A stretch of DNA of 64,000 nucleotides, taken from NCBI RefSeq assembly GCF_021462225.1, contig NC_061810.1, positions 51,711,886-51,775,885 of the forward strand, in the 5' to 3' direction. The stretch's first letter is position 1. Every line of letters begins with the position of its first letter. This document shows, one piece after another, positions 1 through 20,841 of this stretch. This stretch comes from Girardinichthys multiradiatus. Taxonomy: Eukaryota > Chordata > Actinopteri > Cyprinodontiformes > Goodeidae. Below the pieces are notes generated by a model, which saw only the letters and a program-made list of their open reading frames with translations, ran no database searches and was not told where the DNA came from. A program made the translations under genes and the position numbers.

Positions 1-1215
1 GCAGTTGATTTAAAGGAGAATTTTAAATTATATTCTGGATTTAACAGGGAGCCAATGAAGGGAAGCTAAAATAGGAGAAATATGATCTCTCTTTTTAATT
101 TTCATCAGAACTCTTGCTGCAGCATTTTGAATCAGCTGAAGGTTTTTAACTGCATTTTGTGGACATCCTGATAGTAAAGAATTACAATAGTCCAGCCTTG
201 AAGTAACAAATGCATGGACTAGTTTTTCAGCGTCACTCCTGGATAGGATATTTCTAATTTTGGCAATGTTCTGGAGATGAAAGAAGGAAATCCTAGAAAC
301 CTGTTTAATATGGGATTTAAATGACATGTCCTAGTCAAAGTTAACACCAAGGTTTTTTACTTTATTATCGGAGGTCAATTTAATGCCATCCAGGTTAAGT
401 GATTGACTAAACAGTTTCTTTTTTAAAGACTCCGGTCCAAAGATGACAACTTCTGTCTTGTCTGAATTTAGAAGCAGAAAATTTAAAGTCATCCAAGTTT
501 TTATATCTTCAAGACATGCTTGTAGTCTATCTAACTGGTTGGGTTCATCAGGATTTATGGATAAGTAAAGCTGAGTATTATCAGTGTAACAGTGAAAATT
601 TATCCCATGCTGCCTGATAATTTGACCTATTGGAAGCATATATATAGTAAAGAGAATTGGCCCAAGTACTGAACCCTGTGGTACTCCACAATTAACCCTG
701 GAGTTTAAAGATGATTTATCATTTACATGAACAAACTGGAATCTGTCAGACAGATAAGATTTAAACCAGCCTAGTGCTGTTCCCCTGATACCTACAACAT
801 ATTCCAGCCTTTCTAAGAGAATATTATGGTCGACTGGATCAAATGCAGCACTGAGATCTAACAGAACCAGAACAGACACAAGTCCATTATCTGAGGCCAT
901 AAGAATATCATTAGTGACTTTCAGCAGAGCTGTTTCAGTGCTATGATGAGCTCTGAAACCTGACTGAAACTCTTCAAACAGGTCATTGCTGTATAAATGT
1001 TCACACATTTGATTAGAAACTATTTTCTCAAGAATTTTAGATAAGAATGGAAGATTGGATATAGGTCTGTAATTTTTCAAGTCATCTGTGGTTCTGATCC
1101 ATTTACTAAAGATAGATTAATCATATCTAAAATGGGGCTGGTAATCAGAGGGAACATTTCCTTAAATAATTTGGTTGGGATTGGGTCTAACATACAAGTT
1201 GAAGGTTTAGATGAA
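1..1215 (-). mobile_element. L2-like LINE, 5'-truncated copy 1 (RT domain)
   Basis: Read on the minus strand, this stretch encodes the reverse transcriptase and C-terminal part of a teleost L2/CR1-group non-LTR retrotransposon. Recognisable motifs are [30 protein letters not shown], and [13 protein letters not shown] (RT motif 4). It is the same family as the plus-strand copy at 41-45 kb and the copy at 52.8-56.9 kb. The copy starts abruptly near 1215 (5' truncation) and continues past the left window edge. It is defective. The catalytic YADD box reads YTDN, and an amber stop follows the residues GVNFD near 330. The same amber codon is present in the 44.4-kb copy. It lies just downstream of CEP295, so the true 3' part of that locus may be disturbed here. 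Confidence 0.9.
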
Positions 1216-1229
1216 GCTAATATTTCTGA

Positions 1230-1587
1230 TAACTGATCATCTCTTCATTGTGGCCCTTTGATTGGCTGGGATATATTAGGCAGCACATGAACATGAACAC
1301 ACGACTGGATCAGAACATCTCTCAAACTGCAACTCTTATGCTTTGTTCCCAGTCTATACTGATCAATATTCATCAAGGTCAAGAGACAGCAGGGAACCGG
1401 TGACTGGGTCATGAGCCGGCAAGTCTCATGAATGGGCATCAATAACTGACCCGTGTGGCTCGATCCAACAGACCAGCTACCGTGGTCAGACTGTTGAGGT
1501 TAACGGCTGGTTCTGACAGTAAGGCAAGGCAGTTTGTTGTGGACCAATCAGGGTGCTATGTAGTCATAATGTTGTGCCTGATCAGTG
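1230..1587 (+). mobile_element. Tc1/mariner remnant, internally deleted
   Basis: The segment reads like a decayed, shortened copy of a very common fish Tc1-type element. It has the phrase GGGATATATTAGGCAGCA near its left side and ends near 1560-1587 with a degenerate TCATAATGTTGTGCCTGATC terminal repeat. The order of the pieces matches the transposase coding strand of that family as I remember it, with most of the gene missing. No usable reading frame remains. It abuts the truncated end of the LINE at 1215. Confidence 0.5.
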
Positions 1588-1765
1588 GAACATGCAGAGG
1601 GAGACAGTGAGATATAGTTTGGACCACACTGTGCTTTTCATGTCTGACATGGGACCTCAGGGACCAAACTTTCCTTCAGTTTTCAGCTACTTCATCTCTG
1701 CTTCAGATCACAACATTTTAGACTTGATCACTTTTTCAACTTATAACATCAACAGAGTTTCAGAC

Positions 1766-4700
1766 TCAAAGGAACTTGGCAGCAGAACCTCCAACTCCAC
1801 GGTCAGACTGGGTTTGTTCAGGGAAGTCGTCTGCCTCCTCAGGGTCCTCCAGGTGTGACAGCGTTCCTCCATTTGACTCCTCAATTGCTCTCAGCAGGGA
1901 CGCCAGCAGCGTCAGTCTTTTCTGCCTGATGTCCTCAGACTCCAAACCTTCACTGGGAGCATCAGGATCACTCTGGGGGTGAAAGGAAAACATCAGGAAG
2001 GTTAAGGAGATCCTCGTTGCTAAAACAGTTTTAGATCAGAACTATGATGTTTGCAGTGATGCTGCCTCATACCTGTTCATCGGTGCCCATCAGAGCCTGC
2101 AGCGTCTCCTTCTGTCTCCTCATCTGTTCCAGCTCCACCTCTGCTCTCCGCCTGTCTTCCTCCTGAAGCTTCTCCTGCAGCGCCACCGCCTCCCTCTGCT
2201 CAATCACCCTTCTCTGAGCCTCCTGCAGCTCTCGTCTCCTCCATTCCAAGTCCTCCTCTCTGGAGATCAGGGATACAGCCCGCAGTCCTGGATCCAGAGG
2301 TACAATGTCTGGAATAATTTTTGGACCGGCAGGTTGGGACGGATCAGAGGGTGACGAGGTGCTGGATGAACCATGTCCTGTGGGGAACTTGAAAGGCTCT
2401 GCGGTGACCCGGGAGGGTCTCAGTCTCTCTGGTGAGTGCTGTGTAGCTCTCTGCAATATGCCGTCAGTGAGCTGAGCTGTAACATCTGGTCTCCGTGTGC
2501 TGAACCTGCTTCCAACAGACTCCTCCAACAGGAAGCAGGAGCCAGAGCTGCTGCTGGAGGCAGGAGGTGGAGGTGAAGCTGACAGGTCTCTCATGGCAAA
2601 GTCCACAGAGGTTTTAGGTTGAGCGTCTGAAGGCACTGGAGGTGTAGCAGCGGCCTGAGGAGGGTGTTCAGACCCAGGATCAGACAGACACGGGGGAACG
2701 AGGCCCGCAGGGTGAACAGGAGGCCGCAGTAAGGTGGTGGTCATGTTGTGGCGGATCCACAGAGCTCGCTGGTATTCTTCCAACCGCAGCCGAGCCACTT
2801 CCACTGATCTCCGGTGAATCCTGAAAGATTTCCTTTATTCAGTTTCAGTCAAACATCTGCACGGCGCCGAAGGAGAAGAAACCCAACACACCTGTTCTGC
2901 TCCAACAGGCGGCGCTGATATTCTCTGAGCCTCCTGGTGGCCTCATCTTCACCCGCAGGACACAACGCCTGCAGAACACAAAGCAAGTCAACTTCTTCTT
3001 CATACCATCAATATGTTCACACAGAAGCTATGATCTGCTGTGTATATTTGGACCTACCTCACAGGTCAAACCCGTCCGGACCTGATCCTGGACAGGAATG
3101 TGTGATTGGAGAAGGGGTGCTTCCTGGGACACAGCAGCTTTCAGCTGCTCCCTCTCCTGCTGAGCCTCCTGCAGCATCTGCTCCAGTTTGGCTTTTTGCT
3201 CCTCAAGGTCCTGGAGCAGAACATTCTGCTGCCGTTTCTGCAGCTCCAGCTCTGCTTCCTCTCAAACAAACAAACCCATATGAGCTGTTATTACCACACA
3301 TAATCAAACCTTCAGCACAGATGGTCCATCTGATGGAAACGCTCAGGATTTTCTAAGGCTGTGCCAATCTGAGACAAACTGGTTTGAACTGGGAAAATAG
3401 GTCATCATCACATCTCAGATGTTTCCAACAAGTTCAGCATGAAGCTTCTGAACGGCTCATTGTGTTCCAACATCAAACAATTGTGTTTGTATTTTAGCTG
3501 CAACCAAATGATCCAATCCAGTGATGGGAACATCTGGATGGATCATTTTAGAACCTTCAACACCTGAAAGGACTAAGACGGCTCCGTTCTACAGGGCAGC
3601 TTTACTGGGTGTAACAAGTAAGTACACCCAGAATTGAACTGATTAGATTGGTTAATAAGATTTCTGTTTAACCAACATGTGAGAGCTTCACCTCAGCCCA
3701 CCATTAATTCACCTTTATCTCTATAGCCTCACCCTCTTCATACGTTCTTCAGCTTCTTGGATTCTGCTGAGAAAAACACCAGGAAGTGGACTTTCTGCTG
3801 CAGGTTGCAGTTCTGATGGTTCTACAGCTGGATGAGTCAAATCCAAAAAACATGTCAACAAGTTGATTCGCTTCATCTCACCAGAAATTGTTTTACATAA
3901 TGATAGAAGGAGAACAAATCTACATCGTTCCTTGTTATAGAGACAGAAGAAAGTTAAAGACCAACTTGGTGGAAGGATGGTGGGCTCTCCGATCCTGATG
4001 AGGGTCCGTTTGTCCATCTCACTGGTCAGAGATCCAGTTTCGATGCTCGTGTCCCGCTCTGGGATCAGGTCTGTGAAGTCTGTCGGTGAATCTTCTGCAG
4101 GAATGCGAGTGCTGCCGTTAATCCAGTCGTTCCTTTGGCTCCGGATACGATCCAGGAGTTTCCTCAGCGCCCGTCTGGGAGGAGGCTTCAAAGCTTCTAC
4201 TGCAGGAAAAGAAAGGAAGTTTCAGTCCTTTGGGCGGCTGTCAGTCTTCCAGGACATTGTTTCATGTGTGAAACAAGAAGCAGATTTATGACTTAGGGAC
4301 ATATTTATTCAAAACTCTGTTCCATCTGATGATTCTCTTCACCTTCAGCCAATCTTTCCTGCTCACTGCTTCCAACTCCATCCTCAAAGTCTTTCTGGAT
4401 ATTTTCTGCTTCAGGTTTGGTGTTTTCATCCAAAGTAACATCTAGTTCTTGATCCAGGTCCTGGCTGGTACTGGATGAAGCTGGAAGAGGCTCAGGTACC
4501 AGCTGGACAACCAGGTCACCTTTAACCCCTGAGATCAGAGATGATTGAGATGCAAAGAGGATTACCACTAAATAAACTCCCAGGTGAACACCAGACATCA
4601 GGACGGCCCTTACGTCTCTCTCCAGTACACAGATCCTCAAAGGCAAACTCCATCTCCCTCTGGAACTCCTCCCTTGTCTCCTGCCTCTTGAAGAGAGGCT

Positions 4701-7700
4701 GGAAGATCTGAGGTGGCATCTGGGACACCTGCTGCCTCCTCCTCAGCAGGTCAGTCTGCTGCATGTGCTCCAGCTCAACCAGCAAATGCTCTCGATCCTG
4801 AACGAAACCATCAGGCACCCATCAGCAACTAAAGGCTGCTGTTAAAGATTTTTACAAGCAGCTTTTAGATTTGGTGATCGTCGGATTTCTGAGAAAAACT
4901 ATTCATTCTCTTTAGCTTGAAAATACATTTCAAGTCAAATCAAGAAAAAAGACAAACCCAAAACTCAAACAGAGAAGCTGAGTGAAAAAAAAACTGAATA
5001 GAAGATTTTAATCTGAAAGATGCAGCTAAAAACCACTGAATTCCCCAGAAGAAACGGAGTTTTCAGACAGCTCAGTCTCTCTCTCTCTCTCTGACTTCAA
5101 CAAACAGCTGATATCATGAAGGTCTTCCCTCATCCCACTAATGACGAAGGCCAAGGAAAGACCTCCGAGGAAACAACCGATGTGCGAAGCGTGGACTTCT
5201 TAGCATGATGGAATAAACGTTTACAGACACTTTAAACTGACGTTATAAATAGATGCTACATCATTGCACAATTTATCAGTCATCTGTGTTTTTTTCTTTT
5301 GTTTTTGAAATGTTGCTCCTGAAACTCACACCACCAACACTGTGACAACAAATAATACTTCGGTATATAAATCCATCAGCCGGGAGAGGAATTAGGCCGA
5401 TATTGGCCATTGAGAGCAGATTCTTACGGGCGGCGCAGCGTCGGCTGCAGGTATAGCAGAACTTTCAATAAGCTGTAGCTTAGTGAAGAAAATCTGTACA
5501 TCATCAGTACTGGGAAATCCCTCATTTCACAGGCTGTGAAAGATGCAGCAGATCTTTAAATCTGAGGCGATTCGCCTGAAATGTTTACCTGCAGGCGAAA
5601 GCAAATGTTTTCTACCCAAAGAAATGTTCTGATCCGAGGTGAAAAAGAACTGATCACTAGAAAATAAAAACACGTTTACCAAGAAGGAAAACATTGGCCT
5701 GACATATTGTTTACTGGTGGTTTGCAACAGCTCAGTTGTTGGTCAGGTAAAGCGTACCTGAATTAGCTGCTCCCTCCTCAGAGCCTGCCTCCCCCTGAGA
5801 CGAGCCTTCTCCAACTGCTCCTCTCTCCTCCTCTGTTCTTCTCCCTGTAGGTCCTGAAGTCTCCTGGCTTCCACCTCAGCTTCCTCTCTGGCATCAGGCT
5901 GCAGATGCGACCAGACCAGAGATTAAACATGTCTGACAGCAGCTGCTGAAAAACCTCCCTTCAGCCCAAACCAGGGAGCTGACCTGCACTGTATCCAGCT
6001 CTTTCTCCACTGTGCTCTCAGGCATGTGGTAATGTGTAGCAGCAAAGGCATTCAGATCTGATCTCTTTACTACATGTGGCTTCTTGGGATCGATGTCCTG
6101 CTCGAACAAGCAAACAGTTAACGCTTCGACAGTCCTGCTTGCCTCAAAGAGGAAAATCAATCTGAACATTGTTAAAACATTGGGATTTTTCAACACCTGG
6201 ATGGGATGAGGGATAGGCGGTGGAAGGCTGGCCACTTTAGCTGATCGTTCCTTTTCCTTCTGCAGCACCTTCTTCCTCACATTGATGGATCTAAAAATGA
6301 AGGAGTGAAGTGAACATTGTGTCTCTTCTTAACAAATTCAAACATGTAAACATCTTGAAGGTTTCTTACTGTTTTTGTTTCTCCTGCTCTTTAATCCTTT
6401 GGATTTTGAGCTCCTTCAGAGCTTCACGGTAGCGCTCCTCAGCTTTGGCATGATTCTCCTCCTCTCTCTGAGCAGCAGCTGCCGGATCTGGTTCCTAAAG
6501 CAAGAATATAAAACTTTCCCCTCAGCTCAGATTTCTAAGTAAACTGCATCATGTTAGCCAGGACACCACTGCTGTGGCAGCTTCATAAAGAAGCCTCATC
6601 AAGCTGCCGTTGCTCACGTTTTCTTTGGCATTCCTGTGGCTCTGGCCAAGCAGCTGGAGGCTCTCCTGATAGAAGCTCTGCAGTGTTTGGAGCTTCTCCT
6701 TCTGCTGTCTCTCCCAGTCCTCCCTCAGCTGCTCCTCCAGCTGCCGTAGCTCATGCTGTCGTCTCTGCTCGACCTCCTGGCGGATCTGCAGTGCGATTTC
6801 CCTCTGCTGCTCCCGGACCTGGGCATGAACCCAAAAAGCTCGGTCGGAAACAGGTTCTGAATGACGAAGGAACTAAACCCAACTGAAGCAGTTTGAAGAA
6901 CCAGCAAGGCAGAACACAGTAGCTCAGGATCCAATCTGAGAGCTCTTTATATTAAAGGTTTTCTGCTCAGTCACATCTTAAAATACCAAACTTTCCAGGG
7001 ACTTCTAGTCATATTTTGATGACATTTGAAAAGTTTTCATACATTCATGAACTTATGAACTAAATAACAGATTTATTTAGACAACTGACTCAATGTCTTA
7101 CTGGTGGTTTATAGCGCTTATAAAGTAGGATCAAGCTCTTCTCCTGTGGAATCAGCTCCTGGTTTTTGTCTCTGAATCTCCATTTACTTTTAAAATTAGT
7201 TCAAACTTTCCCTGCCTCTCGCCTGCTGGAGATCAGCACCAGCTCCCCCGTGACCCACTATGGAATCAGAGGTATAGAAGATGAATGAATAAAAAACTTT
7301 GGTTTATGATGAAGCTTAGAATTAAAAGGGGCCTGGGTGCTATGCTTCTAGTTATGGGCCCAGTATGGAGAACACACTGACAACTAATCCTCACTTCGCT
7401 ATGAGAATGTATAGGTTATCTGCAACCACTGCCCCCATTAACTACAGTGTGTCTTTCTGTTAACTCCATAGAAAGTACTCCAGGCCCAGTTCTTTTAGCT
7501 CGGTCCTTTCAACCCACAGCCAGCCACTCATCTTGGGTTTGGTTCTGTTGGGGCTTTCTGGGAGTTGTTTTTTTCCACTGCCACCACATGCTTGTTCGGG
7601 ACAAGGGAGGACATCAAGATGAGGATTTTATTTGAGTTTCTTTTAACAGACAACTTTCTACTATTTCCGGCATTTAGAACCACCTGAACCTAACAGCTGA

Positions 7701-7985
7701 TGATGGATGAACTGAACTAATAAAACAGATTTAACTCAACAGATTAACTTGAGTCTACATTGTGGATGTTTGTTGGATCCGTTTATTCTGTAGATGATTT
7801 AAGATTAACTTTTTAATAAGCGAATAAATATGACCCAGATCTGAATCGGAACATGGGTTGAAGCTACAGAACTTTCCAAAACCAACCTGCTGGATTCGTA
7901 GTTTTCTCCTCCTTTCAAGCTCCTCTCGGATTATACGAGCCTCCTCGTTGGGACTCAGTCTTAATTTCGACACTTTTCTCTTCAT
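1766..7985 (-). CDS. cep295: CEP295, centrosomal protein (N-terminal region)
   Basis: CEP295 is a centriole protein needed for centriole-to-centrosome conversion and recruitment of pericentriolar material. The start MKRKVSKLRLSPNEEAR and the block SLPPPIPHPIQ are diagnostic, as are QMPPQIFQPLFKRQETREEF and LVPEPLP. Fourteen coding exons join in frame: 7887-7985, 6618-6818, 6370-6494, 6197-6290, 5984-6097, 5758-5898, 4614-4797, 4343-4528, 3966-4196, 3733-3827, 3058-3258, 2892-2968, 2073-2820 and 1766-1972. Together they give about 900 residues, rich in charged coiled coil with a Ser/Pro-rich linker in the 2.1-2.8 kb exon. Two donors use the weak form GTTGGT. The human protein is about 2,600 residues and ends in an ALMS motif. 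No ALMS region is visible here, so the frame ending at 1766 is either a short fish form, an alternative end, or incomplete because more exons lie beyond the window. Identity is firm for the N-terminal half; the 3' end is uncertain. Confidence 0.92.
4798..5757 (-). other. CEP295 intron 6
   Basis: This intron separates the exons ending at 5758 and starting at 4797. It holds a (CT)n run near 5068-5092 and AT-rich unique-looking sequence. I see no coding exon and no recognisable complete repeat in it. Confidence 0.6.
6819..7886 (-). other. CEP295 intron 1 with repeat fragments
   Basis: The first intron carries two repeat remnants. At about 7205-7290 a phrase (ACCAGCTCCCCCGTGACCC) matches the 3' end of the SINE seen in full at 45.5 kb. 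At about 7440-7625 the text around CCATAGAAAGTACTCCAGG resembles the L2-like LINE 3' UTR seen near 56.47 kb. Nothing else recognisable is present. Confidence 0.5.
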
Positions 7986-8760
7986 TGTCCCCAGAAATGC
8001 TAACGGACATTTTTACAAAGGCGAGTCTGGAGGCTAATTAGGCTAATCGGGCTTCTCTCCGAATTCAAACTGTCTTTGTTTCGGGTCGCAACAATCATCC
8101 CGACCCACTCAGACACTTACAGCGGGAAATAAAAGCTTAGTGATATCGTAGCTAGCAGAAAATATCAGCTAAATGCTGCATCATTACAAATATCTTCGAC
8201 GATAACGTCTAATCTCCAAACAAAACCGACCGTTCGTGTTCCAGACGTCATATCCGGTGGTTTAAATTGACGCCGTACCGCCTTAACACGTTGGTTCCTA
8301 CTTACAAGACCTTTTAGATTTGTTTGCATATTGCTGATTATAATTAGACTGAAATAATTGTTTCATGAAATATTATGGAAAAAAAATAATAATATGTTTC
8401 ATTAACTTGATATAAAATGTTTAAACACACAAAAGGTCAGCATGTTGCATTGGAGGCGGGTATGAAAAACGTTAGGGGCTGTGACGTTGTGACACCAGAC
8501 CTGCACCATTTTCTGTCACCGGCAAACAAGTGATCATTGCCAGCGACGTGGGCGGTAGCTTCTAATGAACGACGTCAGCAGGCGGAAGACTCTCTTAATG
8601 AGGGTGGCGCTTCAAGGGCTTTGTGTGTTTATTTTGTGGTGAATTGCAAAATTATGTGACGTTACAAAAAGAGATATAAGGGATCCCAGACTGGTTACCG
8701 CACAGGCTGAAAAATATGGCCGTTTCCCAGGGAGAGTATACTACAACATAGCCACTTCAT
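7986..8760. promoter_or_regulatory. Upstream region of CEP295, putative promoter
   Basis: Sequence directly upstream of the CEP295 start is richer in CG dinucleotides than its surroundings between about 8030 and 8290 and has no TATA box. A CRE-like ACGTCA lies at 8571-8576 and GTGACGTT near 8479-8487. This fits a housekeeping promoter, but no transcription start is provable from sequence. No gene is visible in the stretch. Confidence 0.35.
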
Positions 8761-9605
8761 ATTCAATTCAATTCAATTCAAAAATACTTTATTAATCCCA
8801 AAGGGAAATTAAATGTTGTAGCTCATATTATGAAGGTTTCTTCAAAGAGACGTTGTAGATGCTGATGGCTGTGGGCAGGAAGGATCTCCTGTAGCGCTCC
8901 GTCTTACAGCAGATCTGAAGAAGCCTCTGACTGAAGACATTCTGTTGTTGTAGGACAGTCTGATGAAGAGGATGCTCAGGGTTCTCCATAATGTTCTTCA
9001 TTTTATGAAGAATCCTTCTTTCCACAATGATCTCCAGAGGTTCCAGAGGAGTCCCCAGAACAGAGCCAGACTTTTTTATCAGCTTGTTGAGCTTTTTTAA
9101 GTCCCTGGTTCTGATGCTGCTTCCCCAGCAGATGATGGCAGAAGAGATCAGACTCTCCACAACAGACTTATAGAAGATATGCAGCATCTTGCTGCAAACA
9201 CTGAAGGACCTAAGCTTCCTCAAGAAGTACAGTCTGCTCTGTCCCTTCTTGTAGATGGCTTCACAGTTGCATCTCCACTCTAGTCTGTTGTCCAGGTGAA
9301 CACCGAGGTATTTAGACTCCTCCACCACCTCCACTTCTTCTCCCATGATAGAAATAGTTTTTGACTTATTCCTGTTTCTCTTAAAATCTACAATCATCTC
9401 CTTTGTTTTAGTCACGTTCAAAATGAGATGATTGTTTCCACACCATGCCACAAAGTGGTCCACCACCTTCCTGTACTCAGCTTCTTGTCCATCTCTGATC
9501 CACCAACGACTGCAGAATCATCTGAGTATTTCTGCAGATGACAGGAGTCTGTCTTGTACTGGAAGTCTGAGGTGTACAGAGTGAAAAGATATATATATGC
9601 ATGCG
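8761..9605 (-). mobile_element. Rex1/CR1-like LINE, 3' fragment
   Basis: A minus-strand frame of about 210 residues (8828-9466) encodes the C-terminal part of a non-LTR reverse transcriptase. It has the typical blocks WCGNNHLILNVTKTKEMIVD, YLGVHLDNRLEW and LYFLRKLRSF. An overlapping minus-strand frame (9418-9612) covers sequence upstream of it, suggesting a frameshift. The 3' end lies near 8762 as an ATTCA tandem tail followed by TTTATTAATCCCAAAGGGA, a familiar fish LINE terminus. It is 5'-truncated and inactive. Its C-terminal region resembles the Rex1-like copy at 59-60.5 kb, though the family name is inferred. Confidence 0.8.
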
Positions 9606-11125
9606 TGAACACATACCTGTATGTTTAAATGTTTAAGTAATGTGAGCCCTATAAAATGAAGTGGTTGTATCTTAGCGGGGACATCAGCGGCCAAGGTGGC
9701 AGCCGAACTACGTGCCCCGGCGTATAAATGATGCAGACCCTCTAGTTCCTGTGTTCGTAGCAGAGTATGAGCCGCACAGCGCTCTAAATCTGACTCGTTT
9801 TAGCAAATAAATACTCATATTCGGGTCTATTCTGAACAGCGGTGAGCTTTATTCAAATAAAAGTTCTTTGAAGTAGTTTGATCTGCTCCCCGGGGTTCTA
9901 GTATTGAGTTATTTCATGTCGTTGGATTAGCAAACAGCTAAGATGAGCTAATATTGCTACGTTGAGGAAGGAAGACGATAAATGCAGCTAATTATAAGAC
10001 ATCCTGAGTATGGAGCTGGCTCCTTTATAAAACATTAGACACAAGGTTTCTTGTATGTTTGGATCGGTGGTCCCTGAGGCTGTTTGAAGGTCTTCATTTG
10101 CTGTTTTTGTCACTTAGTTCCGGTTCGGTTCTGGAACATTTCAGCATGTTGTTTCCTTCAAAAAGCCACAACGTCCTGATGTTACCGTAGTTTGGTCTCT
10201 CACAAAGAACCCGTCTCCTATTTGTGCGGCGGTTCGGTTGTAATGCAGAGAACCAGAATATCAACCGGAAGCCCAAAAGAAATGCCTCAAATTAAAGATA
10301 AAGGGGTGATTGAGAGAAATACGTCCTTAGCTTCAGAACTTAGTGGAGAAACCTTTTTGTGTTTAGGGATGTTCTGTAGTTGGTCACTGGTTCTGCACGC
10401 TGTCCAGCTGGGATTTTGGACCACTCTATGTAGGAACAACCTGCCTCCTCTGTAGGATGTGGAGACCGGCTTGGAGACTCCCTGATCGACGGCTCGTTTA
10501 TAGACACTGTTTTGTTGCTGAGTGGTTTTGGGTCACTGTCATGATGGAAGTCATCTTCCGTGTCCTGACGAGGGAAGACATCTGATTTTACTCCCTATAG
10601 TGGCCCCTCAAAGCAGTGAAGACGTGCTGTTCCATAAAAAAACGGCCCAAAGTATAATGCTTCCACCTCCGTGCTTGACCGTGAGGACCGTGTAGTCTGA
10701 GTCACATTTATCTGTTCCCTTGTTTGGGTCGAGTTGATCCCAAAGAGCTGAATTCTGGTCGCATCTCTGATGTTCTCTAGAAAAACAAGATGGCAGGGGT
10801 TAGGTTGTAATGACCCTAACCCTATCAGTAGTATTCTTTGTGACACGCTGCTTTCTGAGGTTGAAGATGAGATGCAAATCAATTCTTTTGTTTGTTCTAG
10901 ATTATCTGTTGATATTCTGCTCTTCTCAACTAGATGAAAGCATCTTGAGCATTGGAGATGTTGGGTTTCTTTGATTGGGAGCAACCTAAAACGTTAACTT
11001 TACAAAATCAGCAGGATGTTGAATGGTCTTTCTATACAAGGTGTCGGTATCTTACTGGCTTTTCATTGTGTCAAAAGTGATTTGGTGGTTGAATCCCTCC
11101 TCCTCTCTGCAGCCCTGGTCTGGTC
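9606..11125. other. MED17 upstream region
   Basis: A TATAAA sits at 9723-9728 in GC-richer sequence. A donor-like GTGAGC follows at 9841-9846, and a good acceptor (CTCTCTGCAG) ends at 11111, just before the MED17 start. This suggests a non-coding first exon of MED17 around 9750-9840, which is an inference. A Tc1-like scrap lies at about 10595-10700 (ATAATGCTTCCACCTCCGTG, resembling the reverse of the transposase GGGS motif region). No other gene is recognised. Confidence 0.35.
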
Positions 11126-19534
<8,409 letters not shown>

Positions 19535-19549
<15 letters not shown>

Positions 19550-20258
19550 CTCCGTGTCTCTGACTGTGTCCCTGACTCCGTGTCCCTGACTCTGTGTCCC
19601 TGACTCCGTGTCTCTGACTCCGTGTCTCTGACTGTGTCCCTGACTCCGTGTCCCTGACTCTGTGTCCCTGACTCCGTGTCCCTGACTCTGTGTCCCTGAC
19701 TCTGTGTCCCTGACTCCGTGTCTCTGACTCCGTGTCTCTGACTCCGTGTCCCTGACTCTGTGTCCCTGACTCTGTGTCCCTGACTCCGTGTCCCTGACTC
19801 CGTGTCCCTGACTCCGTGTCTCTGACTCCGTGTCCCTGACTCCGTGTCCCTGACTCCGTGTCCCTGACTCTGTGTCCCTGACTCTGTGTCCCTGACTCCG
19901 TGTCCCTGACTCTGTGTCCCCGACTCTGTGTCCCTGACTCCGTGTCCCTGACTCTGTGTCCCTGACTCTGTGTCCCTGACTCTGTGTCCCTGACTCCGTG
20001 TCCCTGACTCTGTGTCCCTGACTCCGTGTCCCTGACTCTGTGTCCCCGACTCTGTGTCCCCGACTCCGTGTCCCTGACTCCGTGTCCCTGACTCCGTGTC
20101 TCTGACTCCGTGTCCCTGACTCCGTGTCCCTGACTCCGTGTCCCTGACTCCGTGTCCCTGACTCTGTGTCTCTGACTCCGTGTCCCTGACTCCGTGTCCC
20201 TGACTCCGTGTCTCTGACTCCGTGTCCCTGACTCCGTGTCCGTGACTCCGTGTCCTTA
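19535..20258 (+). repeat. 14-bp minisatellite in MED17 stop codon and 3' UTR
   Basis: About 50 tandem copies of TGACTCCGTGTCCC and close variants (CT for CC, TCTC for TCCC, CCGA for CTGA, and rare 12-bp units). The array begins within the last codons of MED17, and the stop codon is the TGA that opens the second unit. It then fills most of the 3' UTR ahead of the AATAAA at 20364. The unit length is not a multiple of three. No unit variant seen creates a stop on the reverse strand in two frames, which produces two long but meaningless minus-strand open frames. Confidence 0.97.
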
Positions 20259-20841
20259 GACAGAGCTCCTGATGTTCTTCCCACCACATATAAACTCTGG
20301 TTAAAACACTGTGGAGTGAAGCAGCAGCTCTCGTCCAAAAGAATCAGTCTTTTGTCCGATTTGAATAAAACATGAACAGGTTCCTGAGTCTTGATGCAGC
20401 CTGTCTGTTCACTGCAGCATGCTGACTTTTTAACGGTGCCATAAACTGATTTGGACCGGCAGGACGTTCAGCTGTTCATCAAACATAAAGTCTGCATCTG
20501 CATGATCCAGATGTTTTCTGATATGTTGGCATTTTGGTAGATTTTTACCAAACAGAACAAGTTTCTGCCTCCTTGTTTCATCTGTGCTGTCAGAAGTAAA
20601 ACTTGAACTTGGAAATAAAGTCACTACAGCTGCGGTATCGTCACACAGTTGGTTTAATACAGCAATAAATAAGGGATACATTTACATTGTTCCAGAGCCA
20701 TCTGCAGTGAACACATTCAGTTCAAAATAGAAACATTGCATGTTTTTCTCGTAGCTTCCAGTGACTTGTAATGTTTGCACACCCAGGCGGTTGTTGCAGG
20801 ACGGAGAGTTTGGACAGTCTCAGCAGGGTTTCAGCACTTCA

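Noticed and set aside
8601..8720. Possible THAP-type exon between CEP295 and MED17
   Set aside because: A run starting CVYFV was considered, but the spacing of Cys/His residues and the lack of splice sites do not support a THAP domain.
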